DNA of 42,526 nt from Planctomycetia bacterium (GCA_030535245.1 JAUNBJ010000018.1:1-42526), one strand, 5' to 3'; shown: positions 8,500 through 15,322, numbered from the stretch's first letter. Numbers and translations: made by a program. The notes: generated by a model not told the origin, from the sequence alone.

Positions 8500-8584
8500 T
8501 GCTGAAAAGAGGACTCGAACCTCCACCCAATTAACTTGGACTAGGACCTGAACCTAGCGCGTCTGCCAGTTCCGCCATTTCAGC
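8500..8584 (-). tRNA. tRNA-Leu (anticodon CAG)
   Basis: An 85-nt class II tRNA on the minus strand. The acceptor arms are GCTGAAA and TTTCAGC with discriminator A; the anticodon stem-loop has loop TTCAGGT (anticodon CAG). There is a long variable arm, and a T loop with GTTCGAGTC. CCA is not encoded. It reads CUG codons. Confidence 0.95.
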
Positions 8585-8601
8585 ATTCGATTGATAAAAA
8601 C

Positions 8602-8629
8602 ATTATACCCCTCGGTAAATTTTCCACAA
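8602..8629 (-). promoter_or_regulatory. Promoter of tRNA-Leu(CAG) and probably obg-coaX
   Basis: On the minus strand TTGTGG is followed after 16 bp by a perfect TATAAT. The predicted start lies about 10 nt before the tRNA 5' end. Confidence 0.65.
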
Positions 8630-8782
8630 GGGGGGCGGAAGGATTTTTCCCATTTTTACGTGCAAAGGGGGATTCATGGTTCATGCGGAGCCGTAATGAA
8701 CACCGTAATCCATGGTTCCGAAACTACACATACGAGATTTTTGAAAGTATGTAGAAAATTTTTAATTTTCTTGAAAAAATAC

Positions 8783-8811
8783 TTGACAATAGCGTTACGG
8801 GAGGTTATAAT
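8783..8811 (+). promoter_or_regulatory. Perfect consensus sigma-70 promoter
   Basis: TTGACA at 8783-8788 and TATAAT at 8806-8811 with a 17-bp spacer match the consensus at all twelve positions. No credible protein start follows closely. The next features are hairpins and a terminator-like stem at 9009-9083. Confidence 0.8.
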
Positions 8812-8864
8812 TATGTTCATGAGTCTTGGTGATTTTGAAAAAATTTCATCAACTCTGCTTGTAC

Positions 8865-9116
8865 CACACGAGAACTTCAGCAATTTTCGGACGCAAGCAC
8901 CGAGAGGCATTTTCCTTTGCGGAAAAGTGTCTTCTGTTATTGTGTATATGGTTTTGAACGATATACCCGAAATATACATACCCTGTAGAAACGATCCCTA
9001 CAATATAGGGGATACGTGCGTATCTGGGTATGTAGGCAGCTGAAGGCCTTCGTGTGAGATGCGGCTTGCGTATCCCTTTTTTTATGCCCAGACACACGAA
9101 AACTTCAGCAATTTTC
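8865..9116. repeat. 24-bp direct repeat pair (8865-8888 and 9093-9116)
   Basis: Two copies differ at one position and share the core AACTTCAGCAATTTTC. They bracket a 204-bp segment that holds most of the candidate structured RNA. Confidence 0.7.
9009..9083 (+). terminator. Terminator-like stem with T run
   Basis: A perfect 8-bp stem (GGGATACG with CGTATCCC) with a loop of about 52 nt is followed by seven T residues. Both arms can pair elsewhere, so termination may be conditional. Confidence 0.5.
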
Positions 9117-9152
9117 TGTGCTCATTCTAAGAGTTGGTACGCAGCCGCATCT

Positions 9153-9464
9153 TATCAGCAAAAATTTTCCCAACCCCCGTGAAATATGTTCCGTACCGTC
9201 CAACGCCTGATCGAAATCGGGCCAGAGGTATTCATGGAATACCACGTCGTGATAATTTTTTGGATAGGAAGATTTTCCCATTCCCCTCGATTTTACCTGC
9301 ACGAAAACAACCATGTTTCCCCCCTTCGTCCCACCGACGTTTCCCGCCTCCATCCCTGGCACCAAGTCCCCTGGCTCGACCGCTGGGGGTGGGCGATTCC
9401 CTGCCTTATCGGGGCGGCTACCTTCGTCGGCAAGTGGACATGACCGTTTTTTAAGGAGATCATC
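9153..9464. other. Stretch without a convincing gene
   Basis: Short open frames exist on both strands (86 codons at 9105-9365 minus; 85 codons at 9186-9443 plus), but none has a good ribosome site together with a recognisable sequence. The plus-strand frame ends in a hydrophobic segment (WAIPCLIGAATFVG) and could be a small membrane peptide or a gene remnant. The stretch ends in an AAGGAG ribosome site for the gene at 9465. Confidence 0.5.
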
Positions 9465-9845
9465 ATGAAACGAACCTTACTTTGGACCATCCTTTTGTTG
9501 TTCTGTGCGACACCTGCGTTTGCAAAGATTTACTCTTTTCAGGCTGGCGACGACCACTACATTTACACCGACAAACGGCTGACCAATGTTACCCTTCGCC
9601 ACAATGGATACGTCGTCTGGCGAAACGGAACGATCGAAACAGACCAATACATTCATATCGGGGTCTTTTTCAGCGACAGAATTTCACTCGACGCAAACGA
9701 ATGGAGCGGTTGGTGGTATCGTGCACCCAGCGTTGATTCCGATGCCGGATACAACTGGACGATTCGCTCGCTCGAAAACAGTCGAGGACGCCTTCGCGAG
9801 TTGAAAGCTCATCGAAAACGCCATCCTGATTTTCCGTTGGAATGA
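9465..9845 (+). CDS. Small secreted protein of unknown function at head of the peptide cassette
   Basis: A 126-residue protein with a clear Sec signal peptide (MKRTLLWTILLLFCATPAFA, cleavage after AFA). The mature part of about 106 residues is rich in aromatic residues (Tyr, Trp) and charged residues, has no cysteine, and ends in a basic stretch. AAGGAG lies 7 bp before the ATG. It is 27 bp upstream of the first cysteine-rich peptide gene in the same direction, so it may belong to that transcript. No family is recognised. A role in handling the exported peptides is only suggested by position. Confidence 0.7.
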   Translation: MKRTLLWTILLLFCATPAFAKIYSFQAGDDHYIYTDKRLTNVTLRHNGYVVWRNGTIETDQYIHIGVFFSDRISLDANEWSGWWYRAPSVDSDAGYNWTIRSLENSRGRLRELKAHRKRHPDFPLE

Positions 9846-9872
9846 TTACACCATTGAATAAGGAGCAAAACC

Positions 9873-10127
9873 ATGAATCCACCAAACAAGACCGAAAGTC
9901 GGCGGGCATTTTTCCGAAAAATGTTCCACGCTTCCCTTGCCGCACCCTTTCTATTAGTCTCCGCTCCCGTTTTGGGAGGAGATGAGAAACCTGAAAAGGA
10001 AAAACCAAATGGATGTAAGGATTGTGCTATAACCTGTACGACGATGTGTAGACGGTATTGTAAAGGAAGCTGTGACAGGGGTTGTAGAGATGCATGTATA
10101 GGCACTGCAAGCAATTCATTTCGCTAA
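9873..10127 (+). CDS. Cysteine-rich CXXX-repeat peptide precursor 1 (84 aa)
   Basis: A small precursor-like protein. Its leader has a twin-arginine-type motif ESRRAFFRKM at residues 8-17, followed by a hydrophobic stretch ending near APVLG. A charged linker then leads to a core with eight cysteines spaced C-x2-C then six times x3-C (positions about 48-75). AAGGAG lies upstream of the ATG. It is one of four paralogues in a row before a radical SAM maturase. The RR motif and hydrophobic region look like a Tat signal; whether the leader serves export, enzyme recognition or both is not known. Confidence 0.8.
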   Translation: MNPPNKTESRRAFFRKMFHASLAAPFLLVSAPVLGGDEKPEKEKPNGCKDCAITCTTMCRRYCKGSCDRGCRDACIGTASNSFR

Positions 10128-10223
10128 CAGATCAGAACCATTTACTTTTTTAATCTGAACTGGAGGCAGATTAGAGAAGAATTTTTCAAACCTCCAAAAT
10201 CGTTTTTTACAGGAGACAATAAC

Positions 10224-10451
10224 ATGTCGAACGAAAAAATTGAAAGTCGTCGGGCGTTTATGAAAAGGCTCGGGAAGGTGGCTGGAGCTGCTGTGGTTGC
10301 CGTTCCTTTTATGGTGCTTGCACCTCAAAAGGTTGAGGCCCAGAGATATGTTCAGTGTACTAACTGTGGAAAGGTTTGCTCATATTGCGATGGTGCTTGT
10401 AAAGATACTTGTTGGGGAGGCTGTGAAGGAACTTCTAAAAGTGTCTTTTAA
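10224..10451 (+). CDS. Cysteine-rich CXXX-repeat peptide precursor 2 (75 aa)
   Basis: Paralogue of the preceding precursor. The leader carries ESRRAFMKRL at residues 7-16, a hydrophobic segment of about 17 residues (AGAAVVAVPFMVLAP) and a possible signal peptidase site at VEAQ. The core has seven cysteines, spaced x2, x3, x2, x3, x3, x3, with Gly, Asp and Lys between them. An AGGAG ribosome site lies 8 bp before the ATG. The two x2 spacings break the strict period of four. Confidence 0.8.
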   Translation: MSNEKIESRRAFMKRLGKVAGAAVVAVPFMVLAPQKVEAQRYVQCTNCGKVCSYCDGACKDTCWGGCEGTSKSVF

Positions 10452-10550
10452 ACAGCTAGCTTTCAACTTGCATATTTGAAGATTGCCAAATAATCCAGAA
10501 TCAGTGCAGAGTCCGGTCTTATGTCCGTTTTCTCTAGTATTTTCAGAGGT

Positions 10551-10581
10551 TGTTTTTCTGACACAAGGTGTCAGAAAAACA
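10551..10581. repeat. Perfect 14-bp inverted repeat between precursor genes
   Basis: TGTTTTTCTGACAC is followed by a 3-nt loop and its exact reverse complement. It lies in the 293-bp gap between precursors 2 and 3, which otherwise shows no credible gene. No T run follows on the plus strand outside the stem, so it may be an RNA-processing or stabilising hairpin, a partial terminator, or a protein site. Confidence 0.65.
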
Positions 10582-10744
10582 GATACTTATCGTTGGATGT
10601 TTGGACAGTTGTTATGGCACAAGTGTACCGAGACGTGGATGGTAAATCTTGTGATTGTCCTCAGTTTCGCATAATTCTTTTCTGTCTAGTATACGGCAGA
10701 ATAGGGATTTTTAACATTTCACTGTTTTTTTAAGGAGAAGAATC

Positions 10745-10975
10745 ATGTCAGATGAAAAAATCAAAAGTCGCCGAGCTTTCATGAAGAATCTCGTTCAGGT
10801 AACAGGGGTGTCTATTTTTACTGTTCCTTTTTTGAGAACAGAAAACATGAAAAGATTTTGGAAGTTTCCGATCGGAGTCCGTTGTCAAGTCGGAGGAATG
10901 TGCGCCTGTAAAGGAAGTTGCTTCGGTCTTTGTACCAAAAAATGTAATGGCAATTGCTCTGGAACAGTTAAATAA
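10745..10975 (+). CDS. Cysteine-rich CXXX-repeat peptide precursor 3 (76 aa)
   Basis: Third paralogue. The leader has KSRRAFMKNL at residues 7-16 and a short hydrophobic stretch (GVSIFTVPFL). It lacks an evident cleavage site. The core has seven cysteines spaced x5, x1, x3, x3, x3, x3, ending in a Ser-Gly tail. AAGGAG lies upstream. The first two spacings depart from CXXX, so only the C-terminal five cysteines are in register. Confidence 0.8.
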   Translation: MSDEKIKSRRAFMKNLVQVTGVSIFTVPFLRTENMKRFWKFPIGVRCQVGGMCACKGSCFGLCTKKCNGNCSGTVK

Positions 10976-11053
10976 AACTACTGGGTAATTGCAAACCAAA
11001 ACCGAACACATTTTCGGGATGCAATTACCCACATTCAAAAGGAGAACAATAAT

Positions 11054-11428
11054 ATGTCAGATAAAAAAACAGAAAACAGACGAGCATTTTTTAAGAACTC
11101 AGCCAAATTTTTTGCTGGTACTGTGGCAACGTTTCTTTATGTAGGAAACAATGAAACGCAGGCTCAATACTATGATGAAAATCCTTACGGCTGTAGGGGG
11201 TCATGCGGTCAAGGTTGTGCAAACTCAAGTTTTCAACATCCAACATGTAGAAATGGTTGTGGTATCGGCTGTGCTATCGGTTGTTTTGCAAAATGCGCAC
11301 GAACATGTGTTGCAGAATGTGCGAGCAGTAGTATGAATTCATGTGGGGGAAGATGTACTTCTATTTGCGGAAACCAATGTGCCAAATCTTGCATTGGTGG
11401 CTGCGGTCAATATGCCCAATATAGATAA
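11054..11428 (+). CDS. Cysteine-rich CXXX-repeat peptide precursor 4 (124 aa, 16 Cys)
   Basis: The longest paralogue. The leader has ENRRAFFKNS at residues 7-16, a hydrophobic segment (FAGTVATFLYVG) and an AQ site like precursor 2. The core holds 16 cysteines in three CXXX runs of 3, 7 and 6, separated by 9-residue and 7-residue gaps. The 7-residue gap keeps the period of four, as if one cysteine were lost. Residues between cysteines are mostly Gly, Ala, Ser, Arg and Asn. It is 17 bp before the maturase gene and has an AAGGAG site. Confidence 0.82.
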   Translation: MSDKKTENRRAFFKNSAKFFAGTVATFLYVGNNETQAQYYDENPYGCRGSCGQGCANSSFQHPTCRNGCGIGCAIGCFAKCARTCVAECASSSMNSCGGRCTSICGNQCAKSCIGGCGQYAQYR

Positions 11429-11445
11429 AGTTTTAAGGAAGGATC

Positions 11446-13623
11446 ATGGAACAAGCGTTATTATCAACAAAAATGGCAGAATGGAAAGAAGGTTCCGCCA
11501 AAAGTGTCACTTTAGTTCTCACCGAAGACTGTCAACTTCGTTGCAAATACTGTTACCTATGCGGGAAAAATTCCACGACAAAGATGACGTTTGAAATTGC
11601 GAAAGAGGCGATTGACTACGTGCTGGATCATCGTGAAATCTATTCCGAAGAAGCAGTCGTTTGGGATTTCATAGGCGGGGAACCGTTTATGGAAATCGAA
11701 TTGATGGACAAGATTTGCGACTATATCAAACAGAGAATGTTTGAATTGAACCATCCGTGGTTTAATAATTACCGGTTCAGCATGGCGACCAACGGTTTGA
11801 TGTATGACGATGCGCGAGTTCAGAAGTTCATCGAAAAAAACGCTGCCCATTTGAGTATCGGCATTTCTGTTGACGGCACGAAAGAGAAACACGATGCTCA
11901 GCGGGTGTTTCCGAATGGGGAAGGTTCGTACGAAAGAGTCGTAAGGAACGTTCCGTTGTGGCTGGAACAGTTTCAAGGTGCCAATACCAAAGCGACGATT
12001 GGGCATGAGGATTTGCCGTTGGTGAAAGATTCTGTTTTGCATTTGTGGAATCTGGGAATCAAAGAAGTGGCGATGAACTGTATCTTTGAAGATGTCTGGC
12101 AGGATGGAGACGACCAGATTCTGGAAGAACAACTCGTTGCGCTGGCGGACGAAATCCTTGAGAAAAAATTGTATCTCAAGTACAATACGACGCTCTTTGA
12201 TCGTTTTATCGGGTTTGAACTGACTGATAATCAGAATTGGTGTGGTGCCGGGCGAATGGTTGCCGTGGATACGAAAGGAAACCTGCACCCCTGCGTGCGT
12301 TTCGTGCAGTATTCCCTTGAAAAGAAATCCGCCTGGGTGACGGGAAATGCGGAAGAAGGACTTGATTTTAATAAAATTCGTCCTTTTCTGGCGCTCAACC
12401 GGACGGTTCAATCTCCGCAGGAGTGTATCGACTGCGAGGTGGCGAGTGGATGTGCGTGGTGTCAGGGGCATAATTACGATTCGGCGGACACCGAGACGAT
12501 TTATCAGCGGGCTACGTACATCTGCAAGATGCACAAGGCGCGGGTCAGAGCGAATAATTACCTTTGGAATAAGCTGGACAAAATCGTGCCGCCGCCGGAG
12601 GATGACGAACGGGTGAGGCGATTGGCAATGCGGAAGGGAATGCAGCATTTGATGGTGATTGCCGATACCGACGCACCGTCGTTTTGCTACTATCCAACGC
12701 GGAAAGTCGAACGGCAGAAAATGTCGGTCGAGACGCTGAAAAAAGTCGTTTATTACGCACTGACGCACAATCTGGCATTGAACGTGATTGTCGGAAACGA
12801 GCCGTTGGACGAAGCGTTTCGGAATGTGCTCGACGAGTGCCAACATGTGATTCTGCGCCCGATCCAATCGGCAGAAAAGGGAGAGGGAATCGACGTTTTC
12901 GATTTTGAAACGGATTCCTGGCCAGAAAAGGCGGGCGGAGGGATTTTGATTCTGAGAATCGAAGCGAAAAACCTGCCTCAGCTTTCGGGTTGGCTTGAAG
13001 AACACTCGCTGGCATACGATCGGATTCAGATATTTGTCAAGGATGTGGAAAAAGTCGGTGAGGAAGAGTTGGTAATCTACCAGAATGTTCTGAAGTCGCT
13101 TGTGGATTGGCTTCCGGAACGGGAAGAGAAGAAGCCGTTGGAAATTTCGTTTTTGACCGACCGCCTGATGCTGGAAAAGCCGAACCACTGCGACGCGGGC
13201 ATAAAGCACGTGACGGTCGCGCCGAATGGGAAATTTTACGTCTGTCCCGGTTTCTTTTATCGGGAAAAGAATCAGGATTTCGTCATTTCCGACATCGATA
13301 CCGTATTGGAAACGCATGAACTTCCCATCAAAAACAAACAGCTCTACCAGCTGGACCATGCTCCCATTTGCGAGAATTGCGACGCCTGGCAATGCAAGCG
13401 GTGCGTTTTTCTCAACAAGGAAACCACGCTGGAGGTCAACACCCCGTCGCGTCAGCAGTGCGTCATGGCACATCTGGAACGCAACGCCAGCCGGGATTTG
13501 ATCGAACCGTTGTTTTTGACGGAGGAGGTAACGATTCCAGAAATCGATTATCTCGACCCGTTTGAGGAATTGATGAAAAAGAAGTACCCCACGGAAAAAG
13601 GAGGAAAAGTCGATGAGTGCTGA
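11446..13623 (+). CDS. Radical SAM/SPASM peptide maturase, CXXX-repeat type, two-part fusion
   Basis: A 725-residue protein. The N-terminal half is a radical SAM enzyme: C29-x3-C33-x2-C36 (CQLRCKYC) binds the catalytic 4Fe-4S cluster, with GGEPF as the SAM-binding segment near residue 77. A SPASM-like region follows (about 265-350: CGAGRM, HPC, CIDC, GCAWCQG, C). The C-terminal half (about 385-725) lacks CxxxCxxC but has its own SPASM-like cysteine set (VAPNGKFYVCPG, ICENC, QCKRC, QC). This looks like the radical SAM maturase of the CXXX-repeat target family joined to the separate CXXX repeat peptide maturase family; both were predicted from genome context. The reaction is unknown: thioether or other cysteine crosslinks are the best guess. 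It is 17 bp after precursor 4 and overlaps the next gene by 11 bp. Confidence 0.82.
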   Translation: MEQALLSTKMAEWKEGSAKSVTLVLTEDCQLRCKYCYLCGKNSTTKMTFEIAKEAIDYVLDHREIYSEEAVVWDFIGGEPFMEIELMDKICDYIKQRMFELNHPWFNNYRFSMATNGLMYDDARVQKFIEKNAAHLSIGISVDGTKEKHDAQRVFPNGEGSYERVVRNVPLWLEQFQGANTKATIGHEDLPLVKDSVLHLWNLGIKEVAMNCIFEDVWQDGDDQILEEQLVALADEILEKKLYLKYNTTLFDRFIGFELTDNQNWCGAGRMVAVDTKGNLHPCVRFVQYSLEKKSAWVTGNAEEGLDFNKIRPFLALNRTVQSPQECIDCEVASGCAWCQGHNYDSADTETIYQRATYICKMHKARVRANNYLWNKLDKIVPPPEDDERVRRLAMRKGMQHLMVIADTDAPSFCYYPTRKVERQKMSVETLKKVVYYALTHNLALNVIVGNEPLDEAFRNVLDECQHVILRPIQSAEKGEGIDVFDFETDSWPEKAGGGILILRIEAKNLPQLSGWLEEHSLAYDRIQIFVKDVEKVGEEELVIYQNVLKSLVDWLPEREEKKPLEISFLTDRLMLEKPNHCDAGIKHVTVAPNGKFYVCPGFFYREKNQDFVISDIDTVLETHELPIKNKQLYQLDHAPICENCDAWQCKRCVFLNKETTLEVNTPSRQQCVMAHLERNASRDLIEPLFLTEEVTIPEIDYLDPFEELMKKKYPTEKGGKVDEC

Positions 13624-13918
13624 GAGGAAAATCGTTGGAAGCGTCACACCGCAGCAGCGGGATGAGATTCAGGGGTTGTTTGAACGTCGAAATTCGCTCA
13701 AGGAGTTGTTCATGATTGTTGACCCCAAGAATACGGCACTTTATGAACGTGTTGTTGCCGACATGAGCGAAACGCAGAAGAAGTTCGACCAGTGGTGGAG
13801 CGATCGGGCGAAAGAGTATCAGTGGGAATCGGCGGAAAACGGCAACTGGGAGATCGATTTCCAGACCTGCGAGATATTTCTCCGAGAGGGGCATTGCGAG
13901 CATTGTGAACGGGGATAA
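13613..13918 (+). CDS. Small CXXX-repeat peptide modification system protein
   Basis: A 101-residue soluble protein with no signal peptide. It is mostly helical and charged, with a conserved-looking WW/EYQWE segment near residues 58-70 and a C-terminal CEIFLREGHCEHC that could bind metal. Size and position resemble the small accessory protein named CXXX repeat peptide modification system protein in the same predicted cassette. It may serve as a precursor-binding or carrier factor, but it does not look like the usual RRE fold. It overlaps the maturase gene by 11 bp, with GGAGG inside that gene as ribosome site. Confidence 0.7.
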   Translation: MSAERKIVGSVTPQQRDEIQGLFERRNSLKELFMIVDPKNTALYERVVADMSETQKKFDQWWSDRAKEYQWESAENGNWEIDFQTCEIFLREGHCEHCERG

Positions 13919-13924
13919 GTGTTG

Positions 13925-13978
13925 GGCATCTTCTAAAATCCAATTCCGATACAAAACGGGTGGTTTTTAGAAGATGCC
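13925..13978 (+). terminator. Long inverted repeat at end of the peptide cassette
   Basis: GGCATCTTCTAAAA (13925-13938) pairs perfectly over 14 bp with 13965-13978 across a 26-nt loop, 7 bp after the last cassette gene. There is no following T run, but the right arm itself contains TTTTT. A third copy with one mismatch lies at 14060-14073. Confidence 0.5.
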
Positions 13979-14112
13979 GTTCTTTATAACGGAACCCTTT
14001 CGGGTTGAAATTCTTGACCTTCCGGCGTCCTGGAAAGCGGTTCTCCATTGCATTCGGAAGGCACCTTCTAAAAATAATTTCCGCCCGCCTTTTCACCACA
14101 CTTTTTTTGTTG

Positions 14113-14118
14113 TATAAT
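14113..14118 (+). promoter_or_regulatory. Probable -10 element of purC
   Basis: Perfect TATAAT about 70 bp before the purC ATG. The upstream hexamer is weak (TTTCAC with a 16-bp spacer). Confidence 0.45.
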
Positions 14119-14188
14119 AGAAATTTGCGGTTGGCACCTTTCCTGGGGGTGCCGTTACGTTTTCAACCTCGCAATGGAGTAACCGATC

Positions 14189-15082
14189 ATGTCGCAGTCC
14201 GTGGTTCTTCAGACTTCTCTCCCGTTTCCCGTCCGTCGTGGCAAAGTGCGTGATATTTACGATCTCGGCGATGAGGTGCTGCTGGTCAGTTCCGACCGAA
14301 TCAGCGCCTTCGACTGGATTTTACCCTCCGGAATCCCCGACAAGGGCCGCGTGTTGACGCAGATTGCCGCGTTCTGGTTTGAAAAACTAAACGAACCGAA
14401 CCACCTGATTACGGTGGATATCGACGCCATGCCATGCCTGAACGATTTGGATGCCGAAACGAAAGCGACCCTGGCGGGCCGTAGCACGCTGTGCAAAAAG
14501 AGCCAGGTCGTCCCCATCGAGTGTGTGGTTCGCGGTTATCTGACCGGTTCGGGCTGGAAAGAGTACCAGCAATCCGGGACGGTCTGCGGTATTCAGCTTC
14601 CTGCGGGGTTGTTGGAAAGTGCGAAACTGGAGACGCCGATTTTCACCCCTTCGACCAAAGCGGAAGAGGGGCACGACGAGAACATTTCCTTCGACCAGAT
14701 GGTTGCCGTGGTGGGGCAGGACGTGGCGACCGAGCTGCGGGATCGGAGTATTTCGTTGTTCCAGCGGGGTGCGGAATATGCTCTGGAACGTGGGATCATC
14801 ATTGCCGACACGAAGTTTGAGTGGGGCGTACGCGACGGCAAAATCATCCTGGTGGACGAGGTGATGACGCCCGACAGTTCGCGTTTTTGGCCTGCCGACC
14901 AGTATCAGGTGGGGCAGGGTCAGCCGTCGTTTGACAAGCAGTTCGTTCGTGATTGGCTTTTGGCCAGCACGTGGGATCGGCAGAGTGTTCCGCCGGCGTT
15001 GCCCGACGATGTGATTGCCAAAACGCGAGCCAAGTATGTGGAAGCGTACGAGCGGCTTACGGGCAGACGATTCGCATGGTAA
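14189..15082 (+). CDS. purC: Phosphoribosylaminoimidazole-succinocarboxamide synthase
   Basis: A 297-residue SAICAR synthetase: it joins CAIR and aspartate with ATP in purine synthesis. Signature segments are [26 protein letters not shown] at the nucleotide site, [25 protein letters not shown], and [13 protein letters not shown]. It is the longer form of about 300 residues rather than the 237-residue E. coli form. The gene stands alone, with its own leader. TATAAT at 14113-14118 lies about 70 bp before the ATG, and a small GGCACC/GGTGCC hairpin at 14133-14153 sits in the leader. Confidence 0.97.
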   Translation: MSQSVVLQTSLPFPVRRGKVRDIYDLGDEVLLVSSDRISAFDWILPSGIPDKGRVLTQIAAFWFEKLNEPNHLITVDIDAMPCLNDLDAETKATLAGRSTLCKKSQVVPIECVVRGYLTGSGWKEYQQSGTVCGIQLPAGLLESAKLETPIFTPSTKAEEGHDENISFDQMVAVVGQDVATELRDRSISLFQRGAEYALERGIIIADTKFEWGVRDGKIILVDEVMTPDSSRFWPADQYQVGQGQPSFDKQFVRDWLLASTWDRQSVPPALPDDVIAKTRAKYVEAYERLTGRRFAW

Positions 15083-15152
15083 TCGCCCTGTGCGGGCAAC
15101 GTATTGGCAAACCGTAGTCAACCCTCGTAAAACGTTCCATTCACCGGGACAG

Positions 15153-15216
15153 CGCTTGTACACTACCACGCTTGTGCCCTGCCACGCTTATGCACTACCA
15201 CGCTTGTGCTCCGTCC
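15153..15216. repeat. 16-bp tandem repeat, four imperfect units
   Basis: Units start at 15153, 15169, 15185 and 15201, each beginning CGCTTGT or CGCTTAT and the first three ending CACTACCA or close to it. The array lies in the gap between purC and the next gene. Confidence 0.75.
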
Positions 15217-15266
15217 CGGCCCTAACATTATCCCCCCACCCCTCAAAAAAACGGCTTGAACAAGAA

Positions 15267-15290
15267 AATTATCAATTATCAATTATCAAC
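15267..15290. repeat. ATTATCAATT tandem repeat (dispersed family)
   Basis: Two and a half overlapping copies of ATTATCAATT just before the ribosome site of the next gene. The 25 bp before it (CTCAA, GGCTTGAACAAG) resemble the sequence before the copy at 24,450. Confidence 0.75.
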
Positions 15291-15322
15291 TCCCCTGGTA
15301 AATGAGATATAGGAGCCTGCCG

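Larger units (their letters stand above)
8818..9152 (+). ncRNA. Candidate structured RNA or attenuator with competing hairpins
   Basis: A transcript from the promoter at 8783 would contain a hairpin with arms TTTTCC and GGAAAA near 8920. A hairpin at 8994-9013 (ATCCCTA with TAGGGGAT, one bulge) follows. Next is a terminator-like stem GGGATACG (9009-9016) with CGTATCCC (9069-9076) and seven T residues. A nearly perfect 15-bp pairing of 9057-9072 with 9138-9152 also exists. The left and right hairpins each share bases with the terminator stem, so they exclude it. The RNA resembles none of SRP RNA, RNase P, tmRNA, 6S or a known riboswitch as far as can be read. It may be a stand-alone small RNA of about 265 nt or a leader of the peptide cassette that starts at 9465. 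Confidence 0.45.

Noticed and set aside
8591..9043. A 150-codon plus-strand frame through the promoter region
   Set aside because: It crosses a perfect promoter and the hairpins, has no ribosome site and no recognisable sequence.
9009..9083. SRP, 6S or tmRNA identity for the structured RNA
   Set aside because: None of the hallmark sequences (SRP GGAAG apical loop, 6S long closing stem, tmRNA tRNA-like end) is visible.
10483..10733. Small frames between precursors 2 and 3 as a fifth precursor
   Set aside because: They have no RRAF leader, no CXXX run and no ribosome site.
11557..13647. A 696-codon minus-strand frame opposite the maturase
   Set aside because: Antisense shadow; the plus-strand gene has all the radical SAM motifs.
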